Shown here in pieces: positions 17,017 through 25,350 of a stretch of 51,677 bases of DNA. The stretch lies in the NCBI GenBank assembly GCA_947492745.1, contig CANLOE010000045.1, forward strand, positions 1 to 51,677. The letters are read 5' to 3'. Source of the stretch: an uncultured Cyclobacteriaceae bacterium (GTDB taxonomy: Bacteria; Bacteroidota; Bacteroidia; Cytophagales; Cyclobacteriaceae). The first letter of the stretch is position 1. Each line of letters begins with the position of its first letter. A program made the translations under genes and the position numbers. The notes beneath the pieces are model-generated. The model saw only the letters and a list, made by a program, of their open reading frames with translations. It made no database searches and was not told where the DNA came from.

Positions 17017-18387
17017 TTATTTATCCTCTAGCCTACCGAATGCTTTCAGTAGGTCCACTTTTGATATCAATGCATTGTAGAGTGTATTGAAGTATTCGGT
17101 CTGCGCTTCTTTAAAGTCCGTATCAGCGTTGATAATCTCTAAATTAGAACCAACACCTTCTTGGTATTTGATTTTGGAGATGTTATATATCTCCTCTGCC
17201 AGATCCATGTTTTCTTTTTGTGACTTCAGCATTTCCAGATTGTTCCTCAGTTGTTTGGTCGCCGTGGAAATCTCCACATCTATCGCGTTTTCAAATTGTT
17301 TTTTTGTATTGCTCATCTGCTTCAGCTGCACTTTGTTCTGCTGAATTTTATAACTCTTCCTCAGACCATCAAAGATGGGAATGCTCAGGTCCAATCCGAA
17401 ACTGCCATTGTTCAGCCAACGATCGTTGAACTGGAAATACTGGCTGAGATCATCTCCATTGGTATTGTATCCATAATTGAAAAATGCAGATAAGCGGGGA
17501 AGGTATTGGACTTTGTTGTTCTTCATATCCAGCCCCAGAAGCACTTCATTGGTCAACAATTGTGAATATTCTATTCTACTCTGATAGTTGAACTCTCGCT
17601 CTTCGCCATCAATCAAGGACTCGTCCAAGGTGATGTCCTCCAGAGAACCTTTGAGCACGATATCTGTTTGGATTGGTACCCCCATTTGAAATTTCAAAAG
17701 TTCGACGCTGATTTCATTGAGTCTTTCGAGATTGGTTTTTTGGATTTTGACCGTATTGAAGTTGACCCGGATTCTGTCCACATCGAGTTTTTCCACGAAA
17801 CCGTTTTTGTACATCTCTTGGGTTTCGGTCAGCAGCGAATCCAAACGGCCATAATTGTTCTCTAAAAATTTCAATTGTTCTTGAGATACCAATACACCAA
17901 AGTAAGCCTTGTTGACAGCTTCTATGACATCTATCTTTGTTTTGATATGGTCTTTTGTTGCTAGTTCCTGAAATGTCTTGGCCGCCTTCAGACCAACGAA
18001 ATAAGAACCGTCAAATATAAGCTGGGTAGCGTTCAGATTGGCAAACCCTTCTATTTGTCGACCAAAAGCAAAAGGCACCTCAGTTCCTGGAGGGATTTCC
18101 GGATCAAATATTGATGCATCCAATAAACTTTTACGCAGTTGATAGTTATTCGTAAAATTCATAGCTGCATTGACCTGTGGTAGTCCTTGCGCTCGGGTCT
18201 CTCCTACTTTGGCTTTGGAAATATCTTTTTCCAGCAGGGCATTCTTGATACTGGCACTGTTCTTCAATGCATATTCGATACACTCTTCCAGTGTATAGGA
18301 CGTAGATTCTTCGCTTGTCTGTGCCACTACTGGCCAGTAGGCTCCAAAAAGGGAAAGCCAAAACAAAACATGGAATGTTAACCTCAT
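17017..18387 (-). CDS. TolC-family outer-membrane efflux channel
   Basis: A 456-residue protein with a signal peptide (MRLTFHVLFWLSLFGAYWPV, cleavage near VAQ). It has the duplicated outer-membrane efflux protein repeats: SYTLEECIEYALKNSASIKN near the N-terminus, the LGLDMKNNKVQYLPRLSAFF strand, the LDLSIPIFDGLRKSYKIQQN motif, and a long helical pair with YQEGVGSNLEIINADTDF near the C-terminus. These features are standard for TolC/OprM family exit ducts. It is the second gene of the tetR-tolC-mfp-rnd set on one strand, 102 bp after tetR. Confidence 0.93.
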   Translation of the reverse strand: MRLTFHVLFWLSLFGAYWPVVAQTSEESTSYTLEECIEYALKNSASIKNALLEKDISKAKVGETRAQGLPQVNAAMNFTNNYQLRKSLLDASIFDPEIPPGTEVPFAFGRQIEGFANLNATQLIFDGSYFVGLKAAKTFQELATKDHIKTKIDVIEAVNKAYFGVLVSQEQLKFLENNYGRLDSLLTETQEMYKNGFVEKLDVDRIRVNFNTVKIQKTNLERLNEISVELLKFQMGVPIQTDIVLKGSLEDITLDESLIDGEEREFNYQSRIEYSQLLTNEVLLGLDMKNNKVQYLPRLSAFFNYGYNTNGDDLSQYFQFNDRWLNNGSFGLDLSIPIFDGLRKSYKIQQNKVQLKQMSNTKKQFENAIDVEISTATKQLRNNLEMLKSQKENMDLAEEIYNISKIKYQEGVGSNLEIINADTDFKEAQTEYFNTLYNALISKVDLLKAFGRLEDK

Positions 18388-18489
18388 AAATAGTCTGTTG
18401 ATTTGTTATTGTTCAAACAAGCACTTGTATCCCGCTGAAAATTACGCATACCGATGCTATGCCTATCCATCAATTGATTTATATATAAA

Positions 18490-19113
18490 TTAAGAATTCG
18501 AATTGTCCATATCATTTTCTTTCTTCAAGTAAGCTTCGTACAACTTCAGCCCCTCATTTGTGACCAATCCGTGTACATAATGGTCGAACAGCTCCATCTG
18601 AACTTCACGAAAATCATACTTATCCTGTGGAAAAAGTGTCTCATCGAATGCCATCTCTACTACCTGTACCCGCATGGCAGCAATGATATCAGGGTCTATT
18701 TCTTTTCTAAAATGCCCCTCAGCTATACCTTTCCTCAGATTGTTCGCTACAGAATTTTTGATATATACATGCTTGAACTCCTCAAAAAGATTCCAAGCGT
18801 CTCTATGGTATTTTTGAAGATCGTACAATAGTGCAGGATTCATTTCTCTGAAGTTTTTCCGTACACACCTATTGATTTTTGCCAGTTCCTCCAATGCATT
18901 ATGTGAAGAAGACTGTATCTCATCGTATTCCTTCTTCTCCTTGTCCATATGCCTCATTGCCACATGGTTTACTATATCGTCTTTGTCTTTAAAAAACTGA
19001 TAAATGGTCTTTTTCGATATAGCTATCTCGCGAGCGATGTCGTCCATGGTAACACTCCTGACACCATACTTCATGAATAACTCTCCTGCTTTTTCAAGTA
19101 TTTTATCTTTCAT
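18490..19113 (-). CDS. TetR-family transcriptional regulator of the efflux locus
   Basis: A 207-residue protein. Residues 1-50 are a TetR helix-turn-helix (ILEKAGELFMKYGVRSVTMD, then IAREIAISKKTIYQFFKDKD). The C-terminal 150 residues are helical and carry the ligand pocket, as usual in the family. It is the first gene of the RND set and probably represses or senses efflux substrates for the three genes behind it; this is inferred from position. Its start is preceded by a purine-rich AAGGAAAGGAAAG, unusually SD-like for this window. Confidence 0.88.
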   Translation of the reverse strand: MKDKILEKAGELFMKYGVRSVTMDDIAREIAISKKTIYQFFKDKDDIVNHVAMRHMDKEKKEYDEIQSSSHNALEELAKINRCVRKNFREMNPALLYDLQKYHRDAWNLFEEFKHVYIKNSVANNLRKGIAEGHFRKEIDPDIIAAMRVQVVEMAFDETLFPQDKYDFREVQMELFDHYVHGLVTNEGLKLYEAYLKKENDMDNSNS

Positions 19114-19391
19114 TGCACTTTCCTTTCCTTAAAACTACGGAAACTCTTGGCATATCAAAAGTTTCTTTGGTTTTCTTAGAGGAACGGGAAACAAGCACAA
19201 TAGTTCGGCATTATGGATAATTTCACAAAAAAAAATTAAAGGCCCAAAAAAACACCCCTATTATAGAATATAAGAGTCATTTCTCGTTCCACCTGCATTA
19301 TGCAGTGATGAGCTCTCTGTTTTCTCTGTTTTAATGGTTTCGTGGATACGCTGTTTTTGAAGCTTCGTCATGAGGGCTTAAAAAAACAATA

Positions 19392-19440
19392 ATACAAATT
19401 TGGGTTTCAACTGTCGTATAAGATTCCGCGGGTCATTTTG
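19392..19440 (+). repeat. R1 left-end fragment
   Basis: ATACAAATTTGGGTTTCAAC to CCGCGGGTCATTTTG is the first third of an R1 arm; the rest is missing. It is followed directly by GGTTGAAATCAATTGATAG, which leads into one unit of the 49-bp repeat. Confidence 0.75.
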
Positions 19441-19646
19441 GGTTGAAATCAATTGATAGAAGGAATCAAACCGAAGATTCATGAGTTCCATTGAGAAAAC
19501 AGACCTCAAACGAAAAGACCGAAGGCGGCAAATCAAGTGATATTATTTTTTTAAGGAATCAGCGAATTATCATTTATCGATACTTTAATTTATTTTTATC
19601 GGAATCAATGAAGATGGATTGCCAGTATTTTGCCTGTTTTCTTAAA

Positions 19647-19810
19647 CCCAAATTGATCGATAGAAATCGTGATGAGCGCATAAATAGCAAAATACCGGCC
19701 ATTTGGATTCGTTCGGCATAGCACCGCTATGGTGAATGAAGACCGGTGGGCAAAGCTTCCGGCAGGAAGCTATTTATGCGCGGAATAGGTTCTCTATTGA
19801 TTATTTTAGG
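19647..19810 (+). mobile_element. R2 fold-back (MITE-like) element
   Basis: 164 bp between identical TTAAA duplications (19642-19646, 19811-19815). It is nearly identical by eye to the copy at 5035-5198. Confidence 0.9.
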
Positions 19811-19903
19811 TTAAAAGGTATCAGCAAATAATTGTCGTTTCATGAAGGTCTATAGAATAGTGAAAAAAGGTATGATTCGGGTTAGCCTCGGAACAATTCT
19901 TCG

Positions 19904-20746
19904 TTGAGGTTTTTGAGACCAAACCAGAGGGGATTGATTGGACACGGTTACATAACACATGAACAGGGCGAGCTACACTATCGTATTATAGGCAGCGGTC
20001 CCAAGGTAATGCTCGCCTTCCATGGATTCGGTCAAAGTGGTGAAGTATACCGAGATATGGCCACCTTACTTGGCCAAGAGTATACCTTTTACAGCATTGA
20101 TCTTTTCTTCCATGGAAATAGTACGTGGAACGATAATGAGCTTCCTATTAGCAAATTATATTGGAAAAACTTATTAAAAGCACTGCTTCAGAAACATGAT
20201 ATTGTCGATTTTTCGGTGATTGGTTTCAGCATTGGGGCCAAACTCGCCATAGCCTGCTTACAAAGCTTCCCTCATCGTATAAAATCGCTGTTATTGATTG
20301 CTCCCGAAGGGATTGGACACAATCTTTGGTATACGGTTGCTACACAGCACCCTTTAAGGAAGTATTTCAAAGGTTTCATAGAAAGGCCTCAGCGTTTTTT
20401 CACCTTGTTAAAATGGTCAGACCGCCTCTTACCTACCAACAAAAGCCTGTTACATTTTGTAAAAAAACAAATGGACACAAAAAAGAAAAGGGAACAGGTA
20501 TACTCCACTTGGATGGTCTTCCGTCGGCTTCACTTCACTAGAGATACCATTACCAAAGTCATCAATAAAGAAGGAATGCTCATAAGTATGTTTTTAGGAG
20601 AAAATGACAAAATAATACCTCCAAAAAGGGGGAAATCATGGCTCAAAAGATTACAAAACCATGAATTGCACCTATTGCCTTCGAGACATCAAACACTTAT
20701 TCAAGCAGTAACAAATCATATCAAAAACAGCAAAAAAGCCATTTAA
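19904..20746 (+). CDS. Alpha/beta hydrolase
   Basis: A 280-residue protein if the TTG at 19904 is used. There is no in-frame ATG between the upstream stop (19883) and the first core strand, so the start is uncertain. The fold shows VMLAFHGFGQSGEVYRDMAT (oxyanion HG), FYSIDLFFHGNST, the nucleophile elbow VIGFSIGAKLA (Ser in GxSxG), the acid turn FLGENDKI and the catalytic His in LPSRHQTLI. It is probably a cytoplasmic esterase or related hydrolase; the substrate is unknown. An R2 element ends 94 bp upstream and may have replaced the original promoter or 5' end. Confidence 0.82.
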   Translation: MRFLRPNQRGLIGHGYITHEQGELHYRIIGSGPKVMLAFHGFGQSGEVYRDMATLLGQEYTFYSIDLFFHGNSTWNDNELPISKLYWKNLLKALLQKHDIVDFSVIGFSIGAKLAIACLQSFPHRIKSLLLIAPEGIGHNLWYTVATQHPLRKYFKGFIERPQRFFTLLKWSDRLLPTNKSLLHFVKKQMDTKKKREQVYSTWMVFRRLHFTRDTITKVINKEGMLISMFLGENDKIIPPKRGKSWLKRLQNHELHLLPSRHQTLIQAVTNHIKNSKKAI

Positions 20747-20889
20747 AGAAGTAAACAACTTTATTTCAAAGAGTTAATAACGGAAGAAAAAAAGAATATC
20801 GAGAATAAGGGTTACTATTTTGTTAAATCCAGGATTAACCAGTGTAAGTTTTAGTAAAGAAATAGATTTTGAACTATCCCATAATCGAA

Positions 20890-21447
20890 ATGCTAAAAAA
20901 TATCACCTTGTCGTTCGTCTTTGCTTTTGTTATTTTGACTTATTCCACATCAGCGGCACAGACAAAAAACAACTTACCTGAAATTTCGATCACCGCCGAG
21001 GATATTGTCGGTACAAGTATCGCTCTTGATGATACCCGAATGGCCTCTAGCCATGAGCATGCACTTTCGAAAAAAAATATATCGATACAGATTATCGGCA
21101 ACCGCATGATGTGGGATGCCAAAGTCTCCGATATACAGGGCTACCGCATACAGTACTCCAAATATGGCTTTGAATGGTCCGAAGTAGGAAGGTTGATGCA
21201 AAATACCACTCATGAACCTGTATTAAGGTTTACAATTGATAAGACCGGGTATTACCGATTAATGACCATAGAACAAGAGCCTGTTTTTTCCACACCTCTT
21301 TTTCACAAAAGCGAAGATGATAAAATCAAAGCTTCTCCTTATTTTTTGAAAAGTATGGAAAACGACATCTTTTTAAGTGATGTTTGCTCCCCGAGTAGCG
21401 ATTTCACTCTACTGAAAAACAGGACCTTAAAAAAAGAAATCTGTTAG
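20890..21447 (+). CDS. Small exported protein, function unknown
   Basis: A 185-residue protein from ATG 20890 (MLKNITLSFVFAFVILTYST), a clear signal peptide with cleavage near SAAQ. An upstream TTG at 20869 is in frame but would precede the signal with seven extra residues. The mature part has beta-strand-like segments (YRIQYSKYGFEWSEVGRLMQ, LRFTIDKTGYYRLMTIEQEP) reminiscent of a fibronectin type III-like module. No family name can be supported. It follows the hydrolase by about 140 bp on the same strand. Confidence 0.55.
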   Translation: MLKNITLSFVFAFVILTYSTSAAQTKNNLPEISITAEDIVGTSIALDDTRMASSHEHALSKKNISIQIIGNRMMWDAKVSDIQGYRIQYSKYGFEWSEVGRLMQNTTHEPVLRFTIDKTGYYRLMTIEQEPVFSTPLFHKSEDDKIKASPYFLKSMENDIFLSDVCSPSSDFTLLKNRTLKKEIC

Positions 21448-21464
21448 TTTGCCAGAAAATCCAT

Positions 21465-21557
21465 ATGCTATACGTAGTCAACAAATACAAAAAAAACATA
21501 CTTATGATATCAGGAGTCCTCTTTTTGCTCCTTTACCTTTCCAATCTCTTTTCCTGA
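21465..21557 (+). CDS. Tiny single-pass membrane peptide (hypothetical)
   Basis: A 30-codon frame, MLYVVNKYKKNILMISGVLF followed by LLLYLSNLFS, starting 17 bp after the previous gene. A basic N-terminus and one hydrophobic helix fit a small inner-membrane peptide. This is weak evidence. Confidence 0.25.
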   Translation: MLYVVNKYKKNILMISGVLFLLLYLSNLFS

Positions 21558-21752
21558 ACTGAGGTAAAACCTTGTTTATCAGTGAGCTTTCCGACCCAAT
21601 GTCAGCTCCGCACCCTTTAGAGGAAGTACTCCTCAAAATCCTTACAGTTGCCTTTCATTGGTTTTTCCATTTCAACCCAAATTGATCAATAGGATTTCGT
21701 GATAAGGGCATAAAGTACAATAAAATGAGCGGTTTAGGTAAGGAGACTTAAA

Positions 21753-21918
21753 CCTGGATCATGCATTGAAAAATCTACTGCGGATCTAAATAACTGCAAA
21801 CCGGTCGTTGCACTACGTTTTTTGAATTCACCATAGCGGTGCTATGCCAAATTCAATAAAAACCCCTGACTTATTGACAGCTAAACCCTCGTTACGAAGT
21901 TCCAACGCATAATCCGGG
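21753..21918 (+). mobile_element. R4 fold-back element (intact, 166 bp) inside R3
   Basis: Ends CCTGGATCATGCATTG and CAACGCATAATCCGGG are flanked by identical TTAAA duplications (21748-21752, 21919-21923). The apex core is CCATAGCGGTGCTATGCC. Confidence 0.9.
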
Positions 21919-21920
21919 TT

Positions 21921-22117
21921 AAATCGAAGATTCATGAACTCCAATGGAAAACAAACACCACAGTGAACTAAATCGAAGGTTCATGAACACCATCAAAAAG
22001 ACAAGCACAACAGTAAACCAAATCGAAGATTCGACGAATGCCGTTAAAAATAATGGATACAATGAATCAAACCACAGGTTCGACGAATACCGTTGAAATC
22101 AATCGATATAATGAGTC
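21921..22117 (+). repeat. Four tandem 49-bp degenerate repeats
   Basis: Units start at 21921, 21970, 22020 and 22069 and are 49, 50, 49 and 49 bp. Each begins AAATCGAAGRTTC or similar and ends near GTGAACT or ATGARTC. A related single unit lies at about 19464-19512. They sit at the apex of the R3 element, not in unique DNA. Confidence 0.75.
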
Positions 22118-22388
22118 AATTGATGATTAAGGTGTAAAACCTGCGCAGTGTAAAACCGCTGATCTTGAAGCAATTTATGCTCGTAATAGGAAGACTATTG
22201 ATCATTTTGTGTTCAAACCTAAGTATATACCATTATTATCGGGACTGCATTTTAGCAGCACAGCACCTCTTCCCTATAGATGACCTTGTTGTGCCTGCTA
22301 TTTTCTAGACTTCCACCTCAAGCAACCATAAACGTTCCCGTAACAATTTGGGCGATACTTCACAGTTACACTACCGTGCATTGCAGGC

Positions 22389-22417
22389 AAAAAAAAGGTC
22401 GCCCTAAACAGGCGACC
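22389..22417 (-). terminator. Rho-independent terminator of beta-helix paralogue 1
   Basis: On the minus strand GGTCGCC pairs with GGCGACC around TGTTTAG, followed by eight T residues. It lies about 30 bp past the stop at 22446. Confidence 0.9.
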
Positions 22418-22445
22418 GTATTTACTATATTGTCAAATCAGTTTT

Positions 22446-24548
22446 TCAATCTACAACAAATTTCTCGCTATGCCCATTGCTTGTTTTTACCAGATATATT
22501 CCTTTCCTGAAATCGGATATATCATAGGCAGTCTTGGCATGGGAGAAAAGCTTGCCCTCTTTGACTACTCTTCCACCCATATCGTAGAAGATGATATCGA
22601 CAACACTTTCCGATGTGTTCTCATAGCGTATGTTCAGGATATCCTTCACCGGGTTAGCTCCCAGAACAAAGACAACTTCTTCCGGTTCTTCCTGAATCTT
22701 CCTTAATTTCGCTTGGTAGACGAAATCCCATTTAGCATCATCATCGAATTTAATGGGAGATCTGGTAAAGTTAGGATTGAATTTTTTTCCAAAAATAAGC
22801 TTCACGCCGTCATTGACATCATCGACAAGCGCCGATTGCTTCTCGTTCCCACCGGTAAATATCTCGAACTGGTTTTCCTCCCCGGTTCCGCTAAGCGCCC
22901 AACGCGGATTGTAATCTTCGGTTGCCGTCAGAAAAGGTCTTTCATCCTGAACCGTTTTCTCGAATATCTCGGCTTCGGTATATCCCTTATGCGCTTCCAG
23001 TTTTCTACCATTATGGGCGCTTCGGATGTTGTAATGGTAAGGTGGGTCAAAAGAAATCTGCCATTGCGAAGACTTATCGGTAATTTCCGAATCAAACTTT
23101 GCTGTCAACCCTTCGTTACTTGCATTGGACACTAATTTCTTTCCACTTCTTAGATTAACGATTTCATAGACCCCCTCCGCTAACAGTGCCGTGGGGAAGT
23201 CAAATTTTTGCAGTTCTTGCTGATCTTCAGGAACATTGTTGATCCGAATATCTCCACCCTTCATAGGCACATGCATCCTTATATCGGGCTTTTCCTCCGA
23301 GTTGACATTTTCTATACCGGGATTATCAAGTATGTCCACATTGAAGGAAACAAATTCTGATTGCTCCTCTATGGGTTCTTGCGTTCTGGATTCATAAAAA
23401 TCAAAATCAATGACAAAGTTGGTTCCTTTCGACGCTGTAAAATCATTTCCTGTTATGTACACATTGTTCGGACCATAGGCACTGATGAAGAAATTGAAAT
23501 CACCAATAATCTTATTGTCAGTGATGTAGATATGATTGACCGTAGCCAGTTCTCTATCGAACTGCATGATACGTGTCCCTAGATTTGGGTCATCGGTATC
23601 AAATCGACAATCGAAGGTATTATCCTTCACCTTAATATTATAGGACCATTCTTCAATATGGATGAGGTCCACAAAGCCTCGTTCGTCCTGAAACGTGTTG
23701 TCGGCAATATCAATACTATGGCATCTCGACATGGCAATTCCGGTGTTTAGGAAAAAAGAATTTTTCACAATAGAATTGTTCCCTCCCCATACTACGGGGA
23801 ATTCTGTATTTCCAGCATCAAAAGAAATACCCCTGTCATCAAAGCCCAAATTGGATACATCGGGTTCGAAGCGGCAGTAATCGAAAACAACCTTGGGCAT
23901 GGTAGCAATCCTACCCCTTCTGTCAGTGATATAACCAATTCTGCCAAAATTCAGGAAAGACACATGCTCAAAGAGACCTTCGACTCCGTTACCGGCAAAA
24001 CAGCTATAAAAGCCACCATTGATTTCAACGTTCCTCAACACCAAGCCTTCCAAAGTACTTCCATCATTGGTCTCCGGAGTCCGGAAGTTATCTTTATAAT
24101 TTACGGTTCTAGCATCAATAAGCAAGAAGAACCTCGGCTCCTCGGATACGGTTTCCACAATCTTAAGGTTATGGAATTCGACATTGTCCGTTTCGACCCT
24201 GAAGGTCCTGGCGTTCATCAGTGTCGTACCCAGTCCATTGGATCCCTGGTAATTAGGGTCGAATTTTTCAGGATCTAAGCCCTTGAAGATAAGTGATTTT
24301 TGAATGATCACTTCTTCATCACCTAAATCATAGATGCTGTCGGTAAAATAGAGTACATCACCTGACACTGCATTATCTATAATCTCTTGAAGCTCTGCGG
24401 CCTGCTCACTGGTCACCTCTATTGTTTTTGCTTGTGATACAACTCCAAGGAGGTTGAATAAGCACAGCAAAGTCAATAGAGAAAGTTGATTTTTCCTTAA
24501 AAAGCCAAAGGAAATCGACAGGTTTGTATTTTTAAAATTTTTCATCAT
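22446..24548 (-). CDS. Secreted beta-helix/ricin-like/T9SS protein, paralogue 1
   Basis: About 700 residues from the ATGATG at 24548-24543 (MMKNFKNTNLSISF); an in-frame ATG at 24608 would add 20 residues in front of the signal and does not match the paralogues. Signal peptide to about residue 42 (VVSQA|KTIEV). A parallel beta-helix (about 45-440) has motifs kept in all four paralogues: GISFDAGNTEFPVVWGG, CHSIDIADNTFQD, LIHIEEWSYN, RIMQFDRELATV and FFISAYGPNNV. A beta-trefoil lectin-like domain (about 460-610) includes EGVYEIVNLRSGKKL and GRKLEAHKGYTEAEIFE. A T9SS type A sorting domain closes the protein (GANPVKDILNIRYENTSES to GIYLVKTSNGHSEKF). The invariant His, Glu, Trp, Arg and Asp in the helix could line an active site of a lyase or hydrolase, but no enzyme family is proven. 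It has its own terminator. Confidence 0.85.
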   Translation of the reverse strand: MMKNFKNTNLSISFGFLRKNQLSLLTLLCLFNLLGVVSQAKTIEVTSEQAAELQEIIDNAVSGDVLYFTDSIYDLGDEEVIIQKSLIFKGLDPEKFDPNYQGSNGLGTTLMNARTFRVETDNVEFHNLKIVETVSEEPRFFLLIDARTVNYKDNFRTPETNDGSTLEGLVLRNVEINGGFYSCFAGNGVEGLFEHVSFLNFGRIGYITDRRGRIATMPKVVFDYCRFEPDVSNLGFDDRGISFDAGNTEFPVVWGGNNSIVKNSFFLNTGIAMSRCHSIDIADNTFQDERGFVDLIHIEEWSYNIKVKDNTFDCRFDTDDPNLGTRIMQFDRELATVNHIYITDNKIIGDFNFFISAYGPNNVYITGNDFTASKGTNFVIDFDFYESRTQEPIEEQSEFVSFNVDILDNPGIENVNSEEKPDIRMHVPMKGGDIRINNVPEDQQELQKFDFPTALLAEGVYEIVNLRSGKKLVSNASNEGLTAKFDSEITDKSSQWQISFDPPYHYNIRSAHNGRKLEAHKGYTEAEIFEKTVQDERPFLTATEDYNPRWALSGTGEENQFEIFTGGNEKQSALVDDVNDGVKLIFGKKFNPNFTRSPIKFDDDAKWDFVYQAKLRKIQEEPEEVVFVLGANPVKDILNIRYENTSESVVDIIFYDMGGRVVKEGKLFSHAKTAYDISDFRKGIYLVKTSNGHSEKFVVD

Positions 24549-24608
24549 AAGTAGAGGTTTATTGTTTGGTTTTAAGGTAAATGTAGGCTCACACTGAATT
24601 TCTTTCAA

Positions 24609-25350
24609 GGAAGTTCGGACATACTGAATTCCACAAACGCTATGGATTTGATTACCAACACCCTATAAATTACGGGGAAATCACTTTCTCCGACGAGTTG
24701 CATTTCTTTGGAATTATATCTTGCAAAAAAAGTAAGGTTCGAAATTTCGTTTTATATCAAAAAGTCTAGGCACGAGAAAAATACATATCTGAAATCTTCA
24801 CCAATGGAACAATGCCCTTCCATTCTCTAAGGTCGATTTCATCCCTCTTTATACCTTATATTGTGAAACACTACCTGATTTTCGCGATTGACATAACAAC
24901 CAGCCCACAAAAAAGGAGATCATCTAGAGTCAACAGTGTTGACAACACACTGGGTCAATTCAAAAACGGTACTTCGGCCCTCCAAAATCAATATTGGGAT
25001 CGGAAGGAAATATACCAAAGCAATAAAGCCCTGCATCTGCCAATTAAACGTTGATTGATACTTTTGTTGGCACCAAGCCTGAAGTTCAGACCAAATTCGA
25101 TATCTAATCATTATACTTTATAACCGAATGAAAAAAAAAAAAATACACTTACAACCATTATATCCAATTACAAACCATCAGAGCAAAATCGCATCACTAC
25201 TAGCACAATGGATATACTTCCTCAATAGATTTTCAACGGCAACACAAAAAAAGACCACCCCAAATTACTTTTGAGACGGTCTTTTTCAATTCAATAATAG
25301 GTATCTATTGTTAAAGACTATTTCAAAATAAAGTTTCTCTTATTTTACCA
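24609..25350. other. Intergenic region between paralogues 1 and 2
   Basis: AT-rich with no convincing gene. It holds the upstream region of paralogue 2's neighbour (paralogue 1) and the terminator of paralogue 2 (25245-25287). No R element was recognised. Confidence 0.5.
25245..25287 (-). terminator. Rho-independent terminator of beta-helix paralogue 2
   Basis: On the minus strand AAAAAGACC pairs with GGTCTTTTT across a loop of about 20 bases and runs into T residues. It lies about 65 bp after the stop of the gene at 25351. Confidence 0.7.

Larger units (their letters stand above)
19114..19903. other. Intergenic region between divergent tetR and hydrolase
   Basis: No gene seen. It contains a 49-bp left-end fragment of R1 (19392-19440), a single copy of the 49-bp unit described at 21921-22117 (about 19464-19512) and a complete R2 element (19647-19810). 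Confidence 0.55.
21676..22211 (+). mobile_element. R3 element, expanded and carrying a nested R4
   Basis: The left arm (CCCAAATTGATCAATAGG to AAGGAGACTT) and right arm (GATTAAGGTGTAAAACCTGC to GATCATTTTGTG) are a normal R3, flanked by TTCAA duplications at 21671-21675 and 22212-22216. The apex is enlarged by an R4 insertion and by four 49-bp direct repeats. Confidence 0.8.

Noticed and set aside
21921-22117. Possible CRISPR array
   Set aside because: The 49-bp units are contiguous and degenerate with no unique spacers, and there are no cas genes.
24920-25111. A 63-codon minus-strand frame with a hydrophobic stretch
   Set aside because: No leader, odd composition, and no relation to neighbours; chance frame in AT-rich intergenic DNA.
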